Shown piece by piece: positions 54,809 through 64,000 of a stretch of DNA of 64,000 bases. Numbering within the stretch: position 1 is the first letter of the stretch; each line of letters opens with the position of its first letter. The notes beneath the pieces are model-generated. The model saw only the letters and a program-made list of their open reading frames with translations, was not told the DNA's origin and made no database searches. The translations under genes and the position numbers were made by a program. The stretch is from Billgrantia campisalis. Lineage in GTDB: Bacteria > Pseudomonadota > Gammaproteobacteria > Pseudomonadales > Halomonadaceae. The stretch spans positions 62,001 to 126,000 of the forward strand of contig NZ_JABFUC010000001.1 in the NCBI RefSeq assembly GCF_022341425.1, read 5' to 3'.

Positions 54809-56089
54809 TCACATATAGTTGAACAGCGACAGCCCCTTGACGTCGACGAAGGCCTTTTGGGCCGCCTGGAGTCCTACCTGGCGCAGGCTGTATTCGGAGA
54901 TCGCCTCGTTGTAATCCAGGTCGACCAAGTCTGACAGGGTGCGTTCATAGTTCATCATGCGATTACCGCCCACCGCATCGACCACGTCCAGCTCGTTGAG
55001 CCGCGCGCCCATGGAGGCACGCACGGTAAGCACGTTATCGAGGCTGTTATCGAGCTCGCGCATGACCGACGACAGGGTATTGCGGAAGTGGGCGCGGTTC
55101 TCGGGTTGACCCTGCTGATCCAGCTCCAGCACGTCGATGGCGTCCTTCAGCGATTTGAAGAGATCCTGGTTGGCGCCCTCGGCGTTGGCCGGGCGCAGCT
55201 GGATCTGATCGTCTTCCTCGGGCTCGCCCCGCAGGGTGATACTGATGCCACCGAAGCTGATGGTTTCACCAGACGTGTAAACCTCATCATATAAGTCACC
55301 GGGATTATTCGGATCCGCGACGCGCACTCGCATCTCACCGCCATCTTCTTCAAAACGAAGGGTGAAACTCTCACCAAATGCCGCGTTATCCGGATCAACG
55401 CGACTCGGGCCGCTAAAGGTCACAGAGCCTTCGTTTCGTAAATACCCCTCCTGGGTGCCGAGGCTGATATCGCCAGCCGCCGACTCACGCTCGGCCCGCG
55501 CCACATAGCCGGCCCCGCTGGGCACGCTCTGGAAGATGGTCTGACCGTTATCTGCCACCGGCATCAGCCGCGAGGCGTCGATACGCTGGGCGCGCACGTT
55601 GTCATCGCCGTTGTACTGCACCCCGGCCACACCGTCACCGCCGGTACGGGCGAAGGGGGGAGCATCGTCATTGTAGCCCCCAAACAGATAGCGGCCGTTG
55701 CCGTCGGTGGCATTGCCCTGGCCGATCAGCGTTTCGTAGATACCGCGCAGCTCCGAGGCCACCGATTGGCGATCCACGTCGCTGAGCGTATCGCTGGCCG
55801 CCTGGATCATCAGCGTCTTGGCACTGGTGACGGCATCGCTGACACTGTTGAGCACGCTTTCGGCCTGGGACAAGGTGTTTCGCGCCGAAACGCGAGCATC
55901 GGCATACTGCTGGGTCGCCGCCTTGGCCTGAGACACACCCACGGCCCTGGACGCCGCCTGGGGATCATCGGAAGGATTGACCACACGACGGCCGCTGGCA
56001 ATCTGCTGGCTGACCTTGAGGAAGTCGCCCTGCTGGCGGTTCATGGATGTCATGCTCTGCTCGAACATGGTCACGGTGCTGATACGCAT
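54809..56089 (-). CDS. flgL: Hook-filament junction protein FlgL
   Basis: Junction protein of 426 residues (E. coli 317), placed between hook and filament. The flagellin-like ends are clear: MRISTVTMFEQSMTSMNRQQ, QQIASGRRVVNPSDDPQAAS and the C-terminal ALVDLDYNEAISEYSLRQ-type block and LFNYM. The middle (about 190-300) is more AT-rich in DNA and not conserved. Twenty bases downstream of flgK; terminator after it. Confidence 0.95.
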   Translation of the reverse strand: MRISTVTMFEQSMTSMNRQQGDFLKVSQQIASGRRVVNPSDDPQAASRAVGVSQAKAATQQYADARVSARNTLSQAESVLNSVSDAVTSAKTLMIQAASDTLSDVDRQSVASELRGIYETLIGQGNATDGNGRYLFGGYNDDAPPFARTGGDGVAGVQYNGDDNVRAQRIDASRLMPVADNGQTIFQSVPSGAGYVARAERESAAGDISLGTQEGYLRNEGSVTFSGPSRVDPDNAAFGESFTLRFEEDGGEMRVRVADPNNPGDLYDEVYTSGETISFGGISITLRGEPEEDDQIQLRPANAEGANQDLFKSLKDAIDVLELDQQGQPENRAHFRNTLSSVMRELDNSLDNVLTVRASMGARLNELDVVDAVGGNRMMNYERTLSDLVDLDYNEAISEYSLRQVGLQAAQKAFVDVKGLSLFNYM

Positions 56090-56109
56090 CGCTGGAGACT
56101 CCCTTCTAA

Positions 56110-58056
56110 TCAGTTACGCAGGCCGAGGATGGTATCGAAGATGGTCGAGGCGGTGTCGATCACCCGGGCATTGGCCGCATAGAACTGCTGGTAGCGAATC
56201 AGGTTGGCCGCCTCCTCGTCCAGATTGACGCCGGATTCCGACTGCTGCACCGCTTTTAGCTGATCGGTCAGGCCCTGGCGCGCCTCCAGGTTGACCTGGA
56301 CGATATTGGTGCGATTGCCTACGTCGCTGACCATAGCGCCGTAGAACTGGCTTAGCGTCGAGCGACCACCCACCGTTTGCACACTCTGAAGGTCCTGCAT
56401 GGCCAAGGCGTTACGGTTATCGCCGGTGCCGGAAACCGCAAAAGATAGAGACACACTTGCAGTTTCCCCATCACCCGGCATGGCATTGACAACGAACTCG
56501 ATGCCATCGAGGTTAATGGTATCTCCAACATTGATTTCGTCGCCAGCAGCATAAGCCTGACCGTTAACCGTGAACTCAGAAGGGTCAGGTGTGGAGACAA
56601 AAGTTTGGCCACCAGTGGTTTCAAGTGTAAATGTATGCTGAGCCAAGGCATCGCTTGGATCCAGAGAACTCAAAGCGCCCGCTTCGGCACGCAACCCGGA
56701 AACAGAGAGATCGCCAGATGATGCTACGAAGCTACCTGCCGCAATTTTATCCAGATCACTAATTTCTGAACTCATCCCCGCGGCGGCACGGCGCACCGGC
56801 TGCACCTCGAAGCGGTCGTTGTTGGCCAGGTTGCCGAGATCATCGAAGGTCAGGCTGATTCCGCCAAACGTCAGGGTGTTATCAGCCAGCTCTACCTTTC
56901 CCTGATATTCACGCCCGGTATCCTTACGGGTGATGGTAAAGGCAGTCTCGTCAGCCGGTGGCGCCGAATTGACCCGAATCTCGTAGTCGGTGGCCTGCAG
57001 CTGATCCAGGGTGGCGGGATCGAATTGCGTACTGTCAACGCTGGCGGTACCGGTATTGCGCTCGTTGAAGTAGGTCACCGGTTCACCCAGGCTGAACATG
57101 GCCTGGCCCTGCTCACCGTCCAGGTCGACCCCCAGTTGGTGCTGCTGGTTGAAGCTGGAGGCCAGCGACACGGCCAACTGACCGATCTGGTTCTGGGTCT
57201 TGTCCAGGGTCTCCGAGCGGAAGCTCATCAGCCCGCCCAGGGTGCCGCCCTTGATGGTGCTCTCGTCCAGGGCCGTCACATTGCCGTTACCGGAGGTACC
57301 TTCACGGTAACCGATCACGGTGCGCTGGGGATCGGTCGGTGACTGCATCGCTTCCAGCCGGTAGGCGTTGGTACCGGCGACCAGCGGCTGGCCGTTGGGC
57401 AGGCTGATATTGTAGGTCTTGCCATCCTGGATATTCAGGCGAACGTCCATGCGCTCGCTAAGCTCATGGACCAGCTGATCACGCTGGTTCAGCAGCCCGT
57501 TGGGCGCCTCGCCGTGCCGGGCCCTGGCCAGGGCAATCTCACGATTCAGACCCGCCAGCTGCTCGGTGGTGTTGTTGATCTGCTGAACTTCATCGGCAAT
57601 CTGGCCGTTGATGCCGTTCTGCAGGTCCTGTAGGTAGCCATCGAAGGCACGGAACTGGGCCGTCATGGTATCGGCGGTTCCCAGCACCCCCTGGCGGGCG
57701 GCCGGGTCGGAGGGGGCGCCGGCCAGGTCTTCCAGAGACGAAAAGAAATTCTGCATCAGCGGCGCCAGGCCGGCCTCGCGGTCGGCGAGCAGGTTGTCGA
57801 TCTGGCTGATCTGGTTCTCGTAGGTCTTCAGCGCACTGGAAGAGCTGGTCGCGGCATTGAGCTGCGACGCCACATAGTGGTTGAACTGGCGCTGGATGTC
57901 GTTGACACGAACGCCGCCATCGCCCCGCCCTTCACCGAGCACCGCAATCTCACGATTGTAGCCCGGCGTATAGACATTGCTGATGTTGTTGCTGGTGGTG
58001 TTCAGCGCATTCTGCGCGGCATTGAGACCACTCAGACCGATGGAAAACATGCTCAT
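56110..58056 (-). CDS. flgK: Hook-filament junction protein FlgK
   Basis: Hook-associated protein of 648 residues (E. coli 547). N-terminal FSIGLSGLNAAQNALNTTSN and ISNVYTPGYNREIAVL; C-terminal SGVNLDEEAANLIRYQQFYA and VIDTASTIFDTILGL. The central part (about 420-540) is AT-richer. First gene of flgKL, with a sigma-28 promoter 30 bases before the start. Confidence 0.97.
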   Translation of the reverse strand: MSMFSIGLSGLNAAQNALNTTSNNISNVYTPGYNREIAVLGEGRGDGGVRVNDIQRQFNHYVASQLNAATSSSSALKTYENQISQIDNLLADREAGLAPLMQNFFSSLEDLAGAPSDPAARQGVLGTADTMTAQFRAFDGYLQDLQNGINGQIADEVQQINNTTEQLAGLNREIALARARHGEAPNGLLNQRDQLVHELSERMDVRLNIQDGKTYNISLPNGQPLVAGTNAYRLEAMQSPTDPQRTVIGYREGTSGNGNVTALDESTIKGGTLGGLMSFRSETLDKTQNQIGQLAVSLASSFNQQHQLGVDLDGEQGQAMFSLGEPVTYFNERNTGTASVDSTQFDPATLDQLQATDYEIRVNSAPPADETAFTITRKDTGREYQGKVELADNTLTFGGISLTFDDLGNLANNDRFEVQPVRRAAAGMSSEISDLDKIAAGSFVASSGDLSVSGLRAEAGALSSLDPSDALAQHTFTLETTGGQTFVSTPDPSEFTVNGQAYAAGDEINVGDTINLDGIEFVVNAMPGDGETASVSLSFAVSGTGDNRNALAMQDLQSVQTVGGRSTLSQFYGAMVSDVGNRTNIVQVNLEARQGLTDQLKAVQQSESGVNLDEEAANLIRYQQFYAANARVIDTASTIFDTILGLRN

Positions 58057-58086
58057 GTGTGTCGTTTCCTTTCGCCAATGGTCAAT

Positions 58087-58113
58087 ACATCGGCCTGAAT
58101 CCCAAGAACTTTA
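58087..58113 (-). promoter_or_regulatory. Sigma-28 promoter of flgKL
   Basis: Minus strand TAAA, 15 bases, GCCGATGT, just upstream of flgK and after the flgJ stop. Confidence 0.82.
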
Positions 58114-58134
58114 GGCGCCCCGGTGCGATTTCTG

Positions 58135-59265
58135 TCAGTAGCGCAGGAAGACCAGCGAGTCGCTGCCCGTCTCGACCGGGCCCATGCTGTTCATGACCGC
58201 TATCAGCTTATCGGCATAGGCCGGGTCGGTGGCATAGCCGCCGGCCTGCAGCTCACGAGCGGCCTGCTCAGCGCTGCCCGCGGTGGTCACCGCCGCATAG
58301 CGGGGGTTATCGCCGATCAGCCGCGCATAGTCGGTGAAGGCCTCCTCGAAGGAGTCATAGACGCGGAAGGTGTCGACCAGGCGGGTGCGCTGGCCATTGA
58401 GGTATTCGTGAGTGACCACGTCGGTGGTCTTGCCGCGCCAGCTGCTGCCGGCCTTGATGCCGAACAAGTTGTGGCTGTTGCCGCCATCCTGGGTGGCAAT
58501 CTCGTGGCGGCCCCAGCCGGTTTCCAGGGCGGCCTGGGCCAGGATCAGTTCGGCCGGCACGCCCGTGCGGCGGCTGGCGACCTGAGCGGGCTGCGCCAGG
58601 CGCTCCATAAAGCGCTCGATATGATCATGGCGCGCGGTATCCGGCCCCGAACGCGTCGTCGCATTCATTGACGCGCCGGGGGGGGATGAAGACCGCCCAT
58701 CACCGCCCGATTTAGCCGAGGCCGTGGGCAGCTCGGCCATGAAGCCACCGAGGGCGGCAGCGTCGCTTCCCGTCAGCAGCTCGTCGAAGAAGCTCGCGGG
58801 CTGGGTCGGGCCAGCCTGGCCGAGCTCGTCCTGACCAGCCTCCTTTTCGCTAGCCTCCACTGGCTGCAGGGCATCCTTCAGCACCCTGGGGGTGCCGCGA
58901 GGAATTCCGGCAATCAGCTCATTGAGCTCGCTGTCGGCCACTGGGTCGGGGCGAGACGCGGCCGCCCCCTGCCCCTCCAGCTGGGCCACCAGATGATCGG
59001 CAAGGCCGATGCCGCGCCCGGCCATGGTCTGCGCCCACTGCTGGTCGAGCAGCGACTGGTAGAACTCCGTCTGCTGGCTGTCGAGCAGGCCAGTCGTCGG
59101 GATGGCATCGCGCATGCTCTTCAACATCATCTGCACGAACAGCGCCTCGAACTGCTGGGCGGTGTCCCGCAGGCCGGCCGACGGGTCCTGGCGAGCGGTG
59201 TGCTTGAGACGCTGCAGGCCCTGCATGTCCAGGGCAAACTGGCTGCTGAAGTCCTGGACGCTCAT
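58135..59265 (-). CDS. flgJ: Peptidoglycan hydrolase FlgJ
   Basis: Rod cap and muramidase of 376 residues that opens the cell wall for the rod. N-terminal rod-scaffold domain (about 25-100; QFEALFVQMMLKSMRDAIP), a variable linker, and a C-terminal glucosaminidase domain (about 215-365; LILAQAALETGWGRHEI with the likely catalytic Glu248, and YDSFEEAFTDYARLIGDNPR). The ATG overlaps the flgI stop (TGATG). Confidence 0.96.
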   Translation of the reverse strand: MSVQDFSSQFALDMQGLQRLKHTARQDPSAGLRDTAQQFEALFVQMMLKSMRDAIPTTGLLDSQQTEFYQSLLDQQWAQTMAGRGIGLADHLVAQLEGQGAAASRPDPVADSELNELIAGIPRGTPRVLKDALQPVEASEKEAGQDELGQAGPTQPASFFDELLTGSDAAALGGFMAELPTASAKSGGDGRSSSPPGASMNATTRSGPDTARHDHIERFMERLAQPAQVASRRTGVPAELILAQAALETGWGRHEIATQDGGNSHNLFGIKAGSSWRGKTTDVVTHEYLNGQRTRLVDTFRVYDSFEEAFTDYARLIGDNPRYAAVTTAGSAEQAARELQAGGYATDPAYADKLIAVMNSMGPVETGSDSLVFLRY

Positions 59266-60392
59266 CAGATGATCTCCAAATCAGCGCGCAGCGATCCGGA
59301 AGCCTTGAGGGCTTCAAGTATCGCCATCAGGTCGCTGGGGGTGGCCCCCAGGGCGTTGAGCGCATTGACCACGTCCACCAGGTCGGCCCCTTCGACCACT
59401 CTGAGGAAGGCATCCTGCTCCTGGATCTCGATCTCGGTATCGGGCACCACCACGGTTTCCCCATCGCCGAAGGGCGGCGGCTGGCTGACCAGGAAGCGGG
59501 TATCGATCACGATGGACAGGTTGCCATGGGCCACGGCCGCCCGACGCAGCGTCACGGCGCTGTTCATCACCACCGAACCGGTGCGGGCGTTGAAGACGAC
59601 CTTAGCGGGCGCATCCATGGGCGTGACCCGAATGTTCTCGACCTGGGCCATGAAATTGACCCGAGCGTTATCCGTGGCCGGCCCTTCCAGCGTGATCACG
59701 CGGCCGTTTCGCGCAGCGGCCACGGGCCTGCCGAACTCCTGGTTGATGGCGTTCACCACGCGCTGCGCCGTGCCGAAGTCGGACTCCTTGAGCTCGAGCT
59801 CGAGGAAACCACCGTTGGCGCCCAGATCCAGCGGGACTTCGCGCTCCACCATGGCACCCCCGGCGATTCGACCGCCCGCCTGCTGGTTGATCTGCACCGC
59901 GGCACCGCCGGCCTCCGCGCCCACGCCAGCCACCAGCAGGTTACCCTGGGCGATGGCATAGGTATCGCCGTCGGCGCCCTTTAGGGGGGTCATCAGCAGG
60001 GTGCCACCGCGCAGGCTGCGCGCATTGCCGATGGAGGACACATTGATGTCCAACCGCTGGCCGGGACGGGAGAACGGCGGCAAGTCAGCGGTAACCATTA
60101 CCGCCGCCACATTGCGCAGTTGCATGTTGGTGCCGGGCGGAACCGTGATGCCCAGCTGAGAGAGCATATTGGTAAGGCTCTGGCCGGTGAACGGCGCCTG
60201 CATGGTCTGGTCGCCGGTGCCGTCCAGCCCCACCACCAGGCCGTAGCCCACCAGCACGTTGTCGCGCACGCCGGCGAAGTTGGCGATTTCACGGATACGC
60301 TCGGCCTGGGCGGGCAGCGCCAGCAGGCAGCTCAACACGACCACCAGCAGGGCAATGAGCGACCTGATCGAGAAAACCTTGGGGAACATCAT
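59265..60392 (-). CDS. flgI: Flagellar P-ring protein FlgI
   Basis: Periplasmic P-ring subunit of 375 residues. Signal peptide (about 1-30, ALLVVVLSCLLALPAQAER), then the family pattern RDNVLVGYGLVVGLDGTGDQ, PPGTNMQLRNVAAVMVTADL and LVDVVNALNALGATPSDLMA. Overlaps flgJ at its stop; 26 bases after flgH. Confidence 0.97.
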   Translation of the reverse strand: MMFPKVFSIRSLIALLVVVLSCLLALPAQAERIREIANFAGVRDNVLVGYGLVVGLDGTGDQTMQAPFTGQSLTNMLSQLGITVPPGTNMQLRNVAAVMVTADLPPFSRPGQRLDINVSSIGNARSLRGGTLLMTPLKGADGDTYAIAQGNLLVAGVGAEAGGAAVQINQQAGGRIAGGAMVEREVPLDLGANGGFLELELKESDFGTAQRVVNAINQEFGRPVAAARNGRVITLEGPATDNARVNFMAQVENIRVTPMDAPAKVVFNARTGSVVMNSAVTLRRAAVAHGNLSIVIDTRFLVSQPPPFGDGETVVVPDTEIEIQEQDAFLRVVEGADLVDVVNALNALGATPSDLMAILEALKASGSLRADLEII

Positions 60393-60418
60393 GCGAGCGC
60401 CTCGATGACCGTCGACTA

Positions 60419-61105
60419 TCAGTAGGGCGAAACGTTGAGGAAGAAACGCTGCAGCCAGCCCATGTGCTGCGCCTCGTTGATATAACCGTCTCCCACGTAT
60501 TCGATGCGCGCATCGGCCACCGCCGTGGAAGGCACCGTGTTCTGCCCCGTAATAGTGCGGGGGTTGACCACGCCGGAGAAACGAATGAACTCGACCCCCT
60601 GATTGATGGCGATCTGCTTCTCGCCACGCACCCGCAGGTTGCCGTTGTGTATGACCTCGAGAACCGACACGGTAATGGTGCCCGACAAGGTATTGTTCGC
60701 CTGGGAGCTCCCTCCGCCGGAAAAGACGTTGTCTCCCGAGATGTCGAAGCCGAGATCCTCCAGAAAATCAATGGCATCGGGAATCTGTGCGACATCCAGG
60801 CTGCCAGAACCGCTGCGGTTGGCACTGCTCTGGGAGTTCTTGCTGGCGCTGACCTGCTCATCGAGCACGATGGTCAGGATATCGCCCACCATGCGCGGGC
60901 GACGATCCTCGAACAGCGGCTGCGAACCGCGGTGGGCCTGATAGATGGAGCCATTGGCCTGCCGGGGAGGTGGCTCGGCGATGCGAATCTGCTCCTGCTC
61001 GCCCACCACGGAGGCGCGCGGGATCTGCGCGCAGCCGCCCACCACCAGCAGGGCCAGAACGACCGCGCTACACCTGACTATCGAAATAGCTGCCACTTGA
61101 TTCAT
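60419..61105 (-). CDS. flgH: Flagellar L-ring lipoprotein FlgH
   Basis: Outer-membrane L-ring subunit of 228 residues. Lipoprotein signal with LVVGGC, the lipidated Cys being residue 25. Family pattern [40 protein letters not shown] and [20 protein letters not shown]. Confidence 0.97.
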   Translation of the reverse strand: MNQVAAISIVRCSAVVLALLVVGGCAQIPRASVVGEQEQIRIAEPPPRQANGSIYQAHRGSQPLFEDRRPRMVGDILTIVLDEQVSASKNSQSSANRSGSGSLDVAQIPDAIDFLEDLGFDISGDNVFSGGGSSQANNTLSGTITVSVLEVIHNGNLRVRGEKQIAINQGVEFIRFSGVVNPRTITGQNTVPSTAVADARIEYVGDGYINEAQHMGWLQRFFLNVSPY

Positions 61106-61113
61106 CGCCCCAA

Positions 61114-61896
61114 TCAGAGCTGGCTCAGCCGAGCCAGCATCTCGTCGCTGGTCTGCACGGCGCGGCTGTTGATCTCGTAGGCCCGCTGGGTCTGGATCAT
61201 GCTGACCATCTCTTCCACCACGTTCACGTTCGAGGTCTCGACAAAGCCCTGAGAGAGTCGCCCCGCGCCGTCCATACCGGGAACCGCCTGGTTGGCAACG
61301 CCCGAGGAGGTGGTTTCCTTGTAGAGATTGCCGCCCATGGACTCAAGCCCGGTCGGATTGATGAAGGTGGTCAGGGTGATCTGGCCGATATCCTGAGCCT
61401 GAGCCACGCCGGGCTGCGTGATGGACACCGTGCCATCTTCACCGACGGTCACCGACAGGGCGGTTTCCGGAATGAAGATGGCCGGCTCAAGGGGGTAGCC
61501 GTTGGCGGTGACCATCTGGCCGTTTTCATCGATCTGGAAACTGCCGTCGCGGGTATAGGCGGAGGTGCCGTCCGGCATCTGAATCTCGAAGAAGCCGTTG
61601 CCGTTGATGGCCAGGTCGCGAGAGTTCTCGGTGCGCTCCAGGTTGCCCTGGGTATGCAGGCGTTCGGTGGCCACCGAACGCACCCCGGTGCCCACCTGCA
61701 TGCCGGAAGGCAGGCGGTTCAGCGCATCGTTCTGGGCGCCCGGCTGACGCATGTTCTGGTAGAGCAGGTCTTCGAACACCGCCCGGGAGCGCTTGAAGCC
61801 GTTGGTGCTGACATTGGCCAGGTTGTTGGAGATCACATCCAGCTTGACCTGCTGGGACTCCAGGCCGGTCTTGGCCGTCCAAAGCGATTTGATCAT
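61114..61896 (-). CDS. flgG: Distal rod protein FlgG
   Basis: Rod protein of 260 residues (E. coli 260). [20 protein letters not shown], the conserved [20 protein letters not shown] and the C-terminal [20 protein letters not shown]. Eight bases before flgH and 26 bases after flgF. Confidence 0.98.
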   Translation of the reverse strand: MIKSLWTAKTGLESQQVKLDVISNNLANVSTNGFKRSRAVFEDLLYQNMRQPGAQNDALNRLPSGMQVGTGVRSVATERLHTQGNLERTENSRDLAINGNGFFEIQMPDGTSAYTRDGSFQIDENGQMVTANGYPLEPAIFIPETALSVTVGEDGTVSITQPGVAQAQDIGQITLTTFINPTGLESMGGNLYKETTSSGVANQAVPGMDGAGRLSQGFVETSNVNVVEEMVSMIQTQRAYEINSRAVQTSDEMLARLSQL

Positions 61897-61922
61897 GTCA
61901 TGTTTCCTTGTCTGTCAGGCCA

Positions 61923-62678
61923 TCAGCCCTGGATCGACAGCAGATTGTTGGCGCGCTGGGCGTTCTCGTCGGCGGTGCCGATCACTTTCATCTGCATCTC
62001 ATAGCGGCGAGCCACATCGATCATCGACACCATGGCATCGATGGCCCCCACGTTGCTGCCTTCCAGGGCACCGGTCGCCACGCGGGCCTCTTCGTCGGCG
62101 GCCAACATCGCCACATTGCCTTCGGCATCGGGCCGCGGGCGAAACAGGCCGTCATCGCCGCGCACCAGATCCTCCTCGGGCGTGACCAGCTTGAGTCGCC
62201 CGACATCGGCAAGTGCGTCGGGCCCCTCCCCTTCGCCGATGGCGCTCAGGGTGCCGTCGGCGCCCATGAAGAGCTGCGAGCCCGGGGGCACCTGAATGGG
62301 GCCGCCATCGCCCATGACCGGGCGTCCGCCCACCATCAGCACGCCATCGCCGGCGATCTGCAGGTCGCCGCGCCGCGTGTAGGCTTCGGTGCCATCTTCG
62401 GTCTGCACCGCCAACCAGGCATTGCCCTGCATCGCCACGTCCAGCTCGCGACCGGTGGCGTTCATCGGCCCGGGGGTGAAATCGCTGCCCGGCGTGGTGC
62501 CCGCCACGGAGACGCGGGTGGGCAGGGCGCCGTCGCCCTGCACCGGCACCGCGCGCATGGCATGCAGCTGGGCGCGAAACCCGGCGGTGTCGAGGTTGGC
62601 CAGGTTGTGGCTGACCACCGCCTGCTGGTCCATGCTCTGCTTGGCGCCGCTCATGGCGGTATAGAGGATGCGATCCAT
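61923..62678 (-). CDS. flgF: Proximal rod protein FlgF
   Basis: Rod protein of 251 residues. MDRILYTAMSGAKQSMDQQA, NLANLDTAGFRAQLHAMRAV and the C-terminal IDAMVSMIDVARRYEMQMKV. It follows flgE after about 125 bases that include a strong stem-loop. Confidence 0.97.
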   Translation of the reverse strand: MDRILYTAMSGAKQSMDQQAVVSHNLANLDTAGFRAQLHAMRAVPVQGDGALPTRVSVAGTTPGSDFTPGPMNATGRELDVAMQGNAWLAVQTEDGTEAYTRRGDLQIAGDGVLMVGGRPVMGDGGPIQVPPGSQLFMGADGTLSAIGEGEGPDALADVGRLKLVTPEEDLVRGDDGLFRPRPDAEGNVAMLAADEEARVATGALEGSNVGAIDAMVSMIDVARRYEMQMKVIGTADENAQRANNLLSIQG

Positions 62679-62760
62679 CGTTGTGCCTGCTATCTGCTAA
62701 CCAGGAAGAACGAACCCCGCTTGGGCGGTACCCAAACCGGGTGCCTGTCGTACAAGCCCG

Positions 62761-62788
62761 GGCTGGCGCTCCCAGCGGAGCGCCAGCC
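62761..62788 (-). other. Stem-loop between flgE and flgF
   Basis: Twelve-bp perfect stem GGCTGGCGCTCC/GGAGCGCCAGCC with a 4-base loop, 15 bases after the flgE stop. No T tract, so more likely an mRNA-stability or partial-attenuation element, which fits the higher need for FlgE than for FlgF. Confidence 0.6.
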
Positions 62789-62803
62789 TGGAAGACGTCA
62801 GGC

Positions 62804-64000
62804 CTAGAGGTTGATCACGGTCTGCAGCAGCTCATCCTGGGTGCTGATGGAGCTGGAGTTGGCCTGATAGGCGCGCTGGGCAACGATCATATCCACCAGC
62901 TGCTTGGCCAGGTCCACGTTGGAGTTCTCCAGCACGCCGGACTCGATGGTGCCGAACACTCCTGTACCTGCCACGCCGAGGATCGGCAGCCCCGAGGCGT
63001 TCGTCTCACGCCAGGCGTTATCGCCTGCGGGTTGCAGCCCCTCCACATTGGCAAAGCTGGTCAGCACGACCTGACCGGCGTCGCGCCGCTCTTCATTGGT
63101 ATAGTTGCGGATCACCCGGCCGTCGTCGGTCACCTCAATGCCGGCAAGGCTGCCCGAGCTATAGCCATCCTGGCTCAGGCTATTCTGAACAGAGTTATTG
63201 CTGAACTGAGTGGTGCCGGTCAAGATAAAATCGTGGTTGAGTGGATTGGCCCCCTCACCCACGGTGAAATTCAGCTCGGCTCGATCACGAGTCTGGGCAG
63301 CATCATCTACCGAGGCCTGTTCAAATGCAGTTTCTAGATCCGAACCAAGCGCTGAAGCATCAGCCACGTCGTAAATAGGATTTTCCCCGAAATCGAGCTG
63401 GTAGCCGGCTGCCGCAACACCCACAATATCATCGGCATTCCGTGCATTATTTCCATTTTCATCCAAATCGGAATACCTGGCAAGCTGCCCATTTTCGTTG
63501 AAACGCATCCAGAAGGCATTCTTCATGTCTTGTGCAGCACCGGCCTCCCCATCAAACTCAAGCTTTCCATCAACCGCCTGAAAAACTCGCCAGGCGTTTG
63601 TATCGTCATCAACCTTTTCAAAATAAACAGTTATATTCCGCGCATTACCCAACGAGTCGTAGGCAGTAAAGCTATTGGAAAAGTGGTAACTCACGTCCAG
63701 TTCAAGGGGCTCACCGTCAGCATCATAGTCACCATCATTGTCGACCGTTAGAGCATCACCGTTCTCATCCACTGCACCAAGAGAAATGGTTTGCAGTTGC
63801 TCGCCGGCCCTCGCACTGGAGTCGAGATTATAGGTGGCACTTACTTCTGTTGTAGCATTGGCTGGAATATCATCGGACGGCACCCGAATCGGCTGGGGGG
63901 CTCCACCCGCCACCACGGCAGAGAAGGGGTCGTTGGGATCGGTCAAGCCATAACCGGTCAGCCGCTGACCGCTAGCATTGACCATATAACCCTGATTATC
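62804..64000 (-). CDS. flgE: Flagellar hook protein FlgE (5' end cut off by window edge)
   Basis: C-terminal 398 residues of the hook subunit; the reading frame continues past 64000 (DNQGYMVNASGQRLTGYGL). The C-terminal block NVDLAKQLVDMIVAQRAYQA and SISTQDELLQTVINL is typical. The middle (63200-63870) is AT-richer and carries Asp/Asn-rich repeats, as for exposed hook domains. The N terminus, start codon and promoter are outside the window. Confidence 0.96.
   Translation of the reverse strand, partial: DNQGYMVNASGQRLTGYGLTDPNDPFSAVVAGGAPQPIRVPSDDIPANATTEVSATYNLDSSARAGEQLQTISLGAVDENGDALTVDNDGDYDADGEPLELDVSYHFSNSFTAYDSLGNARNITVYFEKVDDDTNAWRVFQAVDGKLEFDGEAGAAQDMKNAFWMRFNENGQLARYSDLDENGNNARNADDIVGVAAAGYQLDFGENPIYDVADASALGSDLETAFEQASVDDAAQTRDRAELNFTVGEGANPLNHDFILTGTTQFSNNSVQNSLSQDGYSSGSLAGIEVTDDGRVIRNYTNEERRDAGQVVLTSFANVEGLQPAGDNAWRETNASGLPILGVAGTGVFGTIESGVLENSNVDLAKQLVDMIVAQRAYQANSSSISTQDELLQTVINL

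Overview
The window is a large flagellar, chemotaxis and cyclic-di-GMP locus from a high-GC gammaproteobacterium. The master regulator FlhDC with an E. coli-like flhDC-motAB-cheAW order, the split fli and flg clusters, a DUF2835 gene and many GGDEF/EAL genes fit Halomonas or another member of the Halomonadaceae. This assignment is inference from gene content and composition. No rRNA, tRNA or CRISPR array was seen.

Left part (1-18.9 kb, minus strand). Read in the direction of transcription: a GGDEF protein, a membrane PAS-GGDEF-EAL protein, a YcgR/PilZ-HD-GYP fusion, fliS-fliT with a FliK-like gene and a stand-alone FlhB tail, flhDC, motA-motB, cheA-cheW and two chemoreceptors, the last cut by the window edge. 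Sigma-28 (FliA) promoters of the form TAAA/TCAA-N15-GCCGATAA precede motA, fliS and the large GGDEF-EAL gene.

Accessory island (about 19.1-23.3 kb). This stretch is visibly more AT-rich and mosaic. It holds an eroded higBA pair, a DUF4160-DUF2442 pair, an intact RelE/HTH pair and an intact higBA pair. They are interspersed with at least three broken copies of one HUH (Y1) transposase family. The RelE/HTH module lies exactly between an N-terminal and a C-terminal transposase fragment.

Filament region (23.3-32.5 kb, minus). A 989-residue TPR-sulfotransferase-TPR-methyltransferase protein lies beside a short flagellin gene, followed by two divergent tandem fliD genes and a dCache chemoreceptor. 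The flagellin, both fliD genes and the receptor each have their own sigma-28 promoter. The sulfotransferase-methyltransferase fusion is the best candidate here for an undescribed function, possibly flagellin modification.

Signalling region (32.7-41.7 kb). It holds a PAS-GGDEF-GGDEF-EAL protein, an orphan MotB-like protein, a four-CBS-PAS-GGDEF-EAL protein and a divergent NIT-domain chemoreceptor. The receptor gene is preceded by a perfect FNR-type box and a sigma-28 promoter.

Basal body and export (41.8-64 kb). flaG and fliFGHIJK-fliLMNOPQR run on the plus strand, with fliE divergent from fliF. Convergent to fliR are flgEFGHIJ and flgKL on the minus strand; flgE is cut by the right edge and flgKL has a separate sigma-28 promoter. 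Together these genes build the rod, hook, export gate, switch and filament, power and steer the motor, and tie motility to c-di-GMP. fliA, flgM, flhAB, cheY/cheZ and flgA-D are not in the window.
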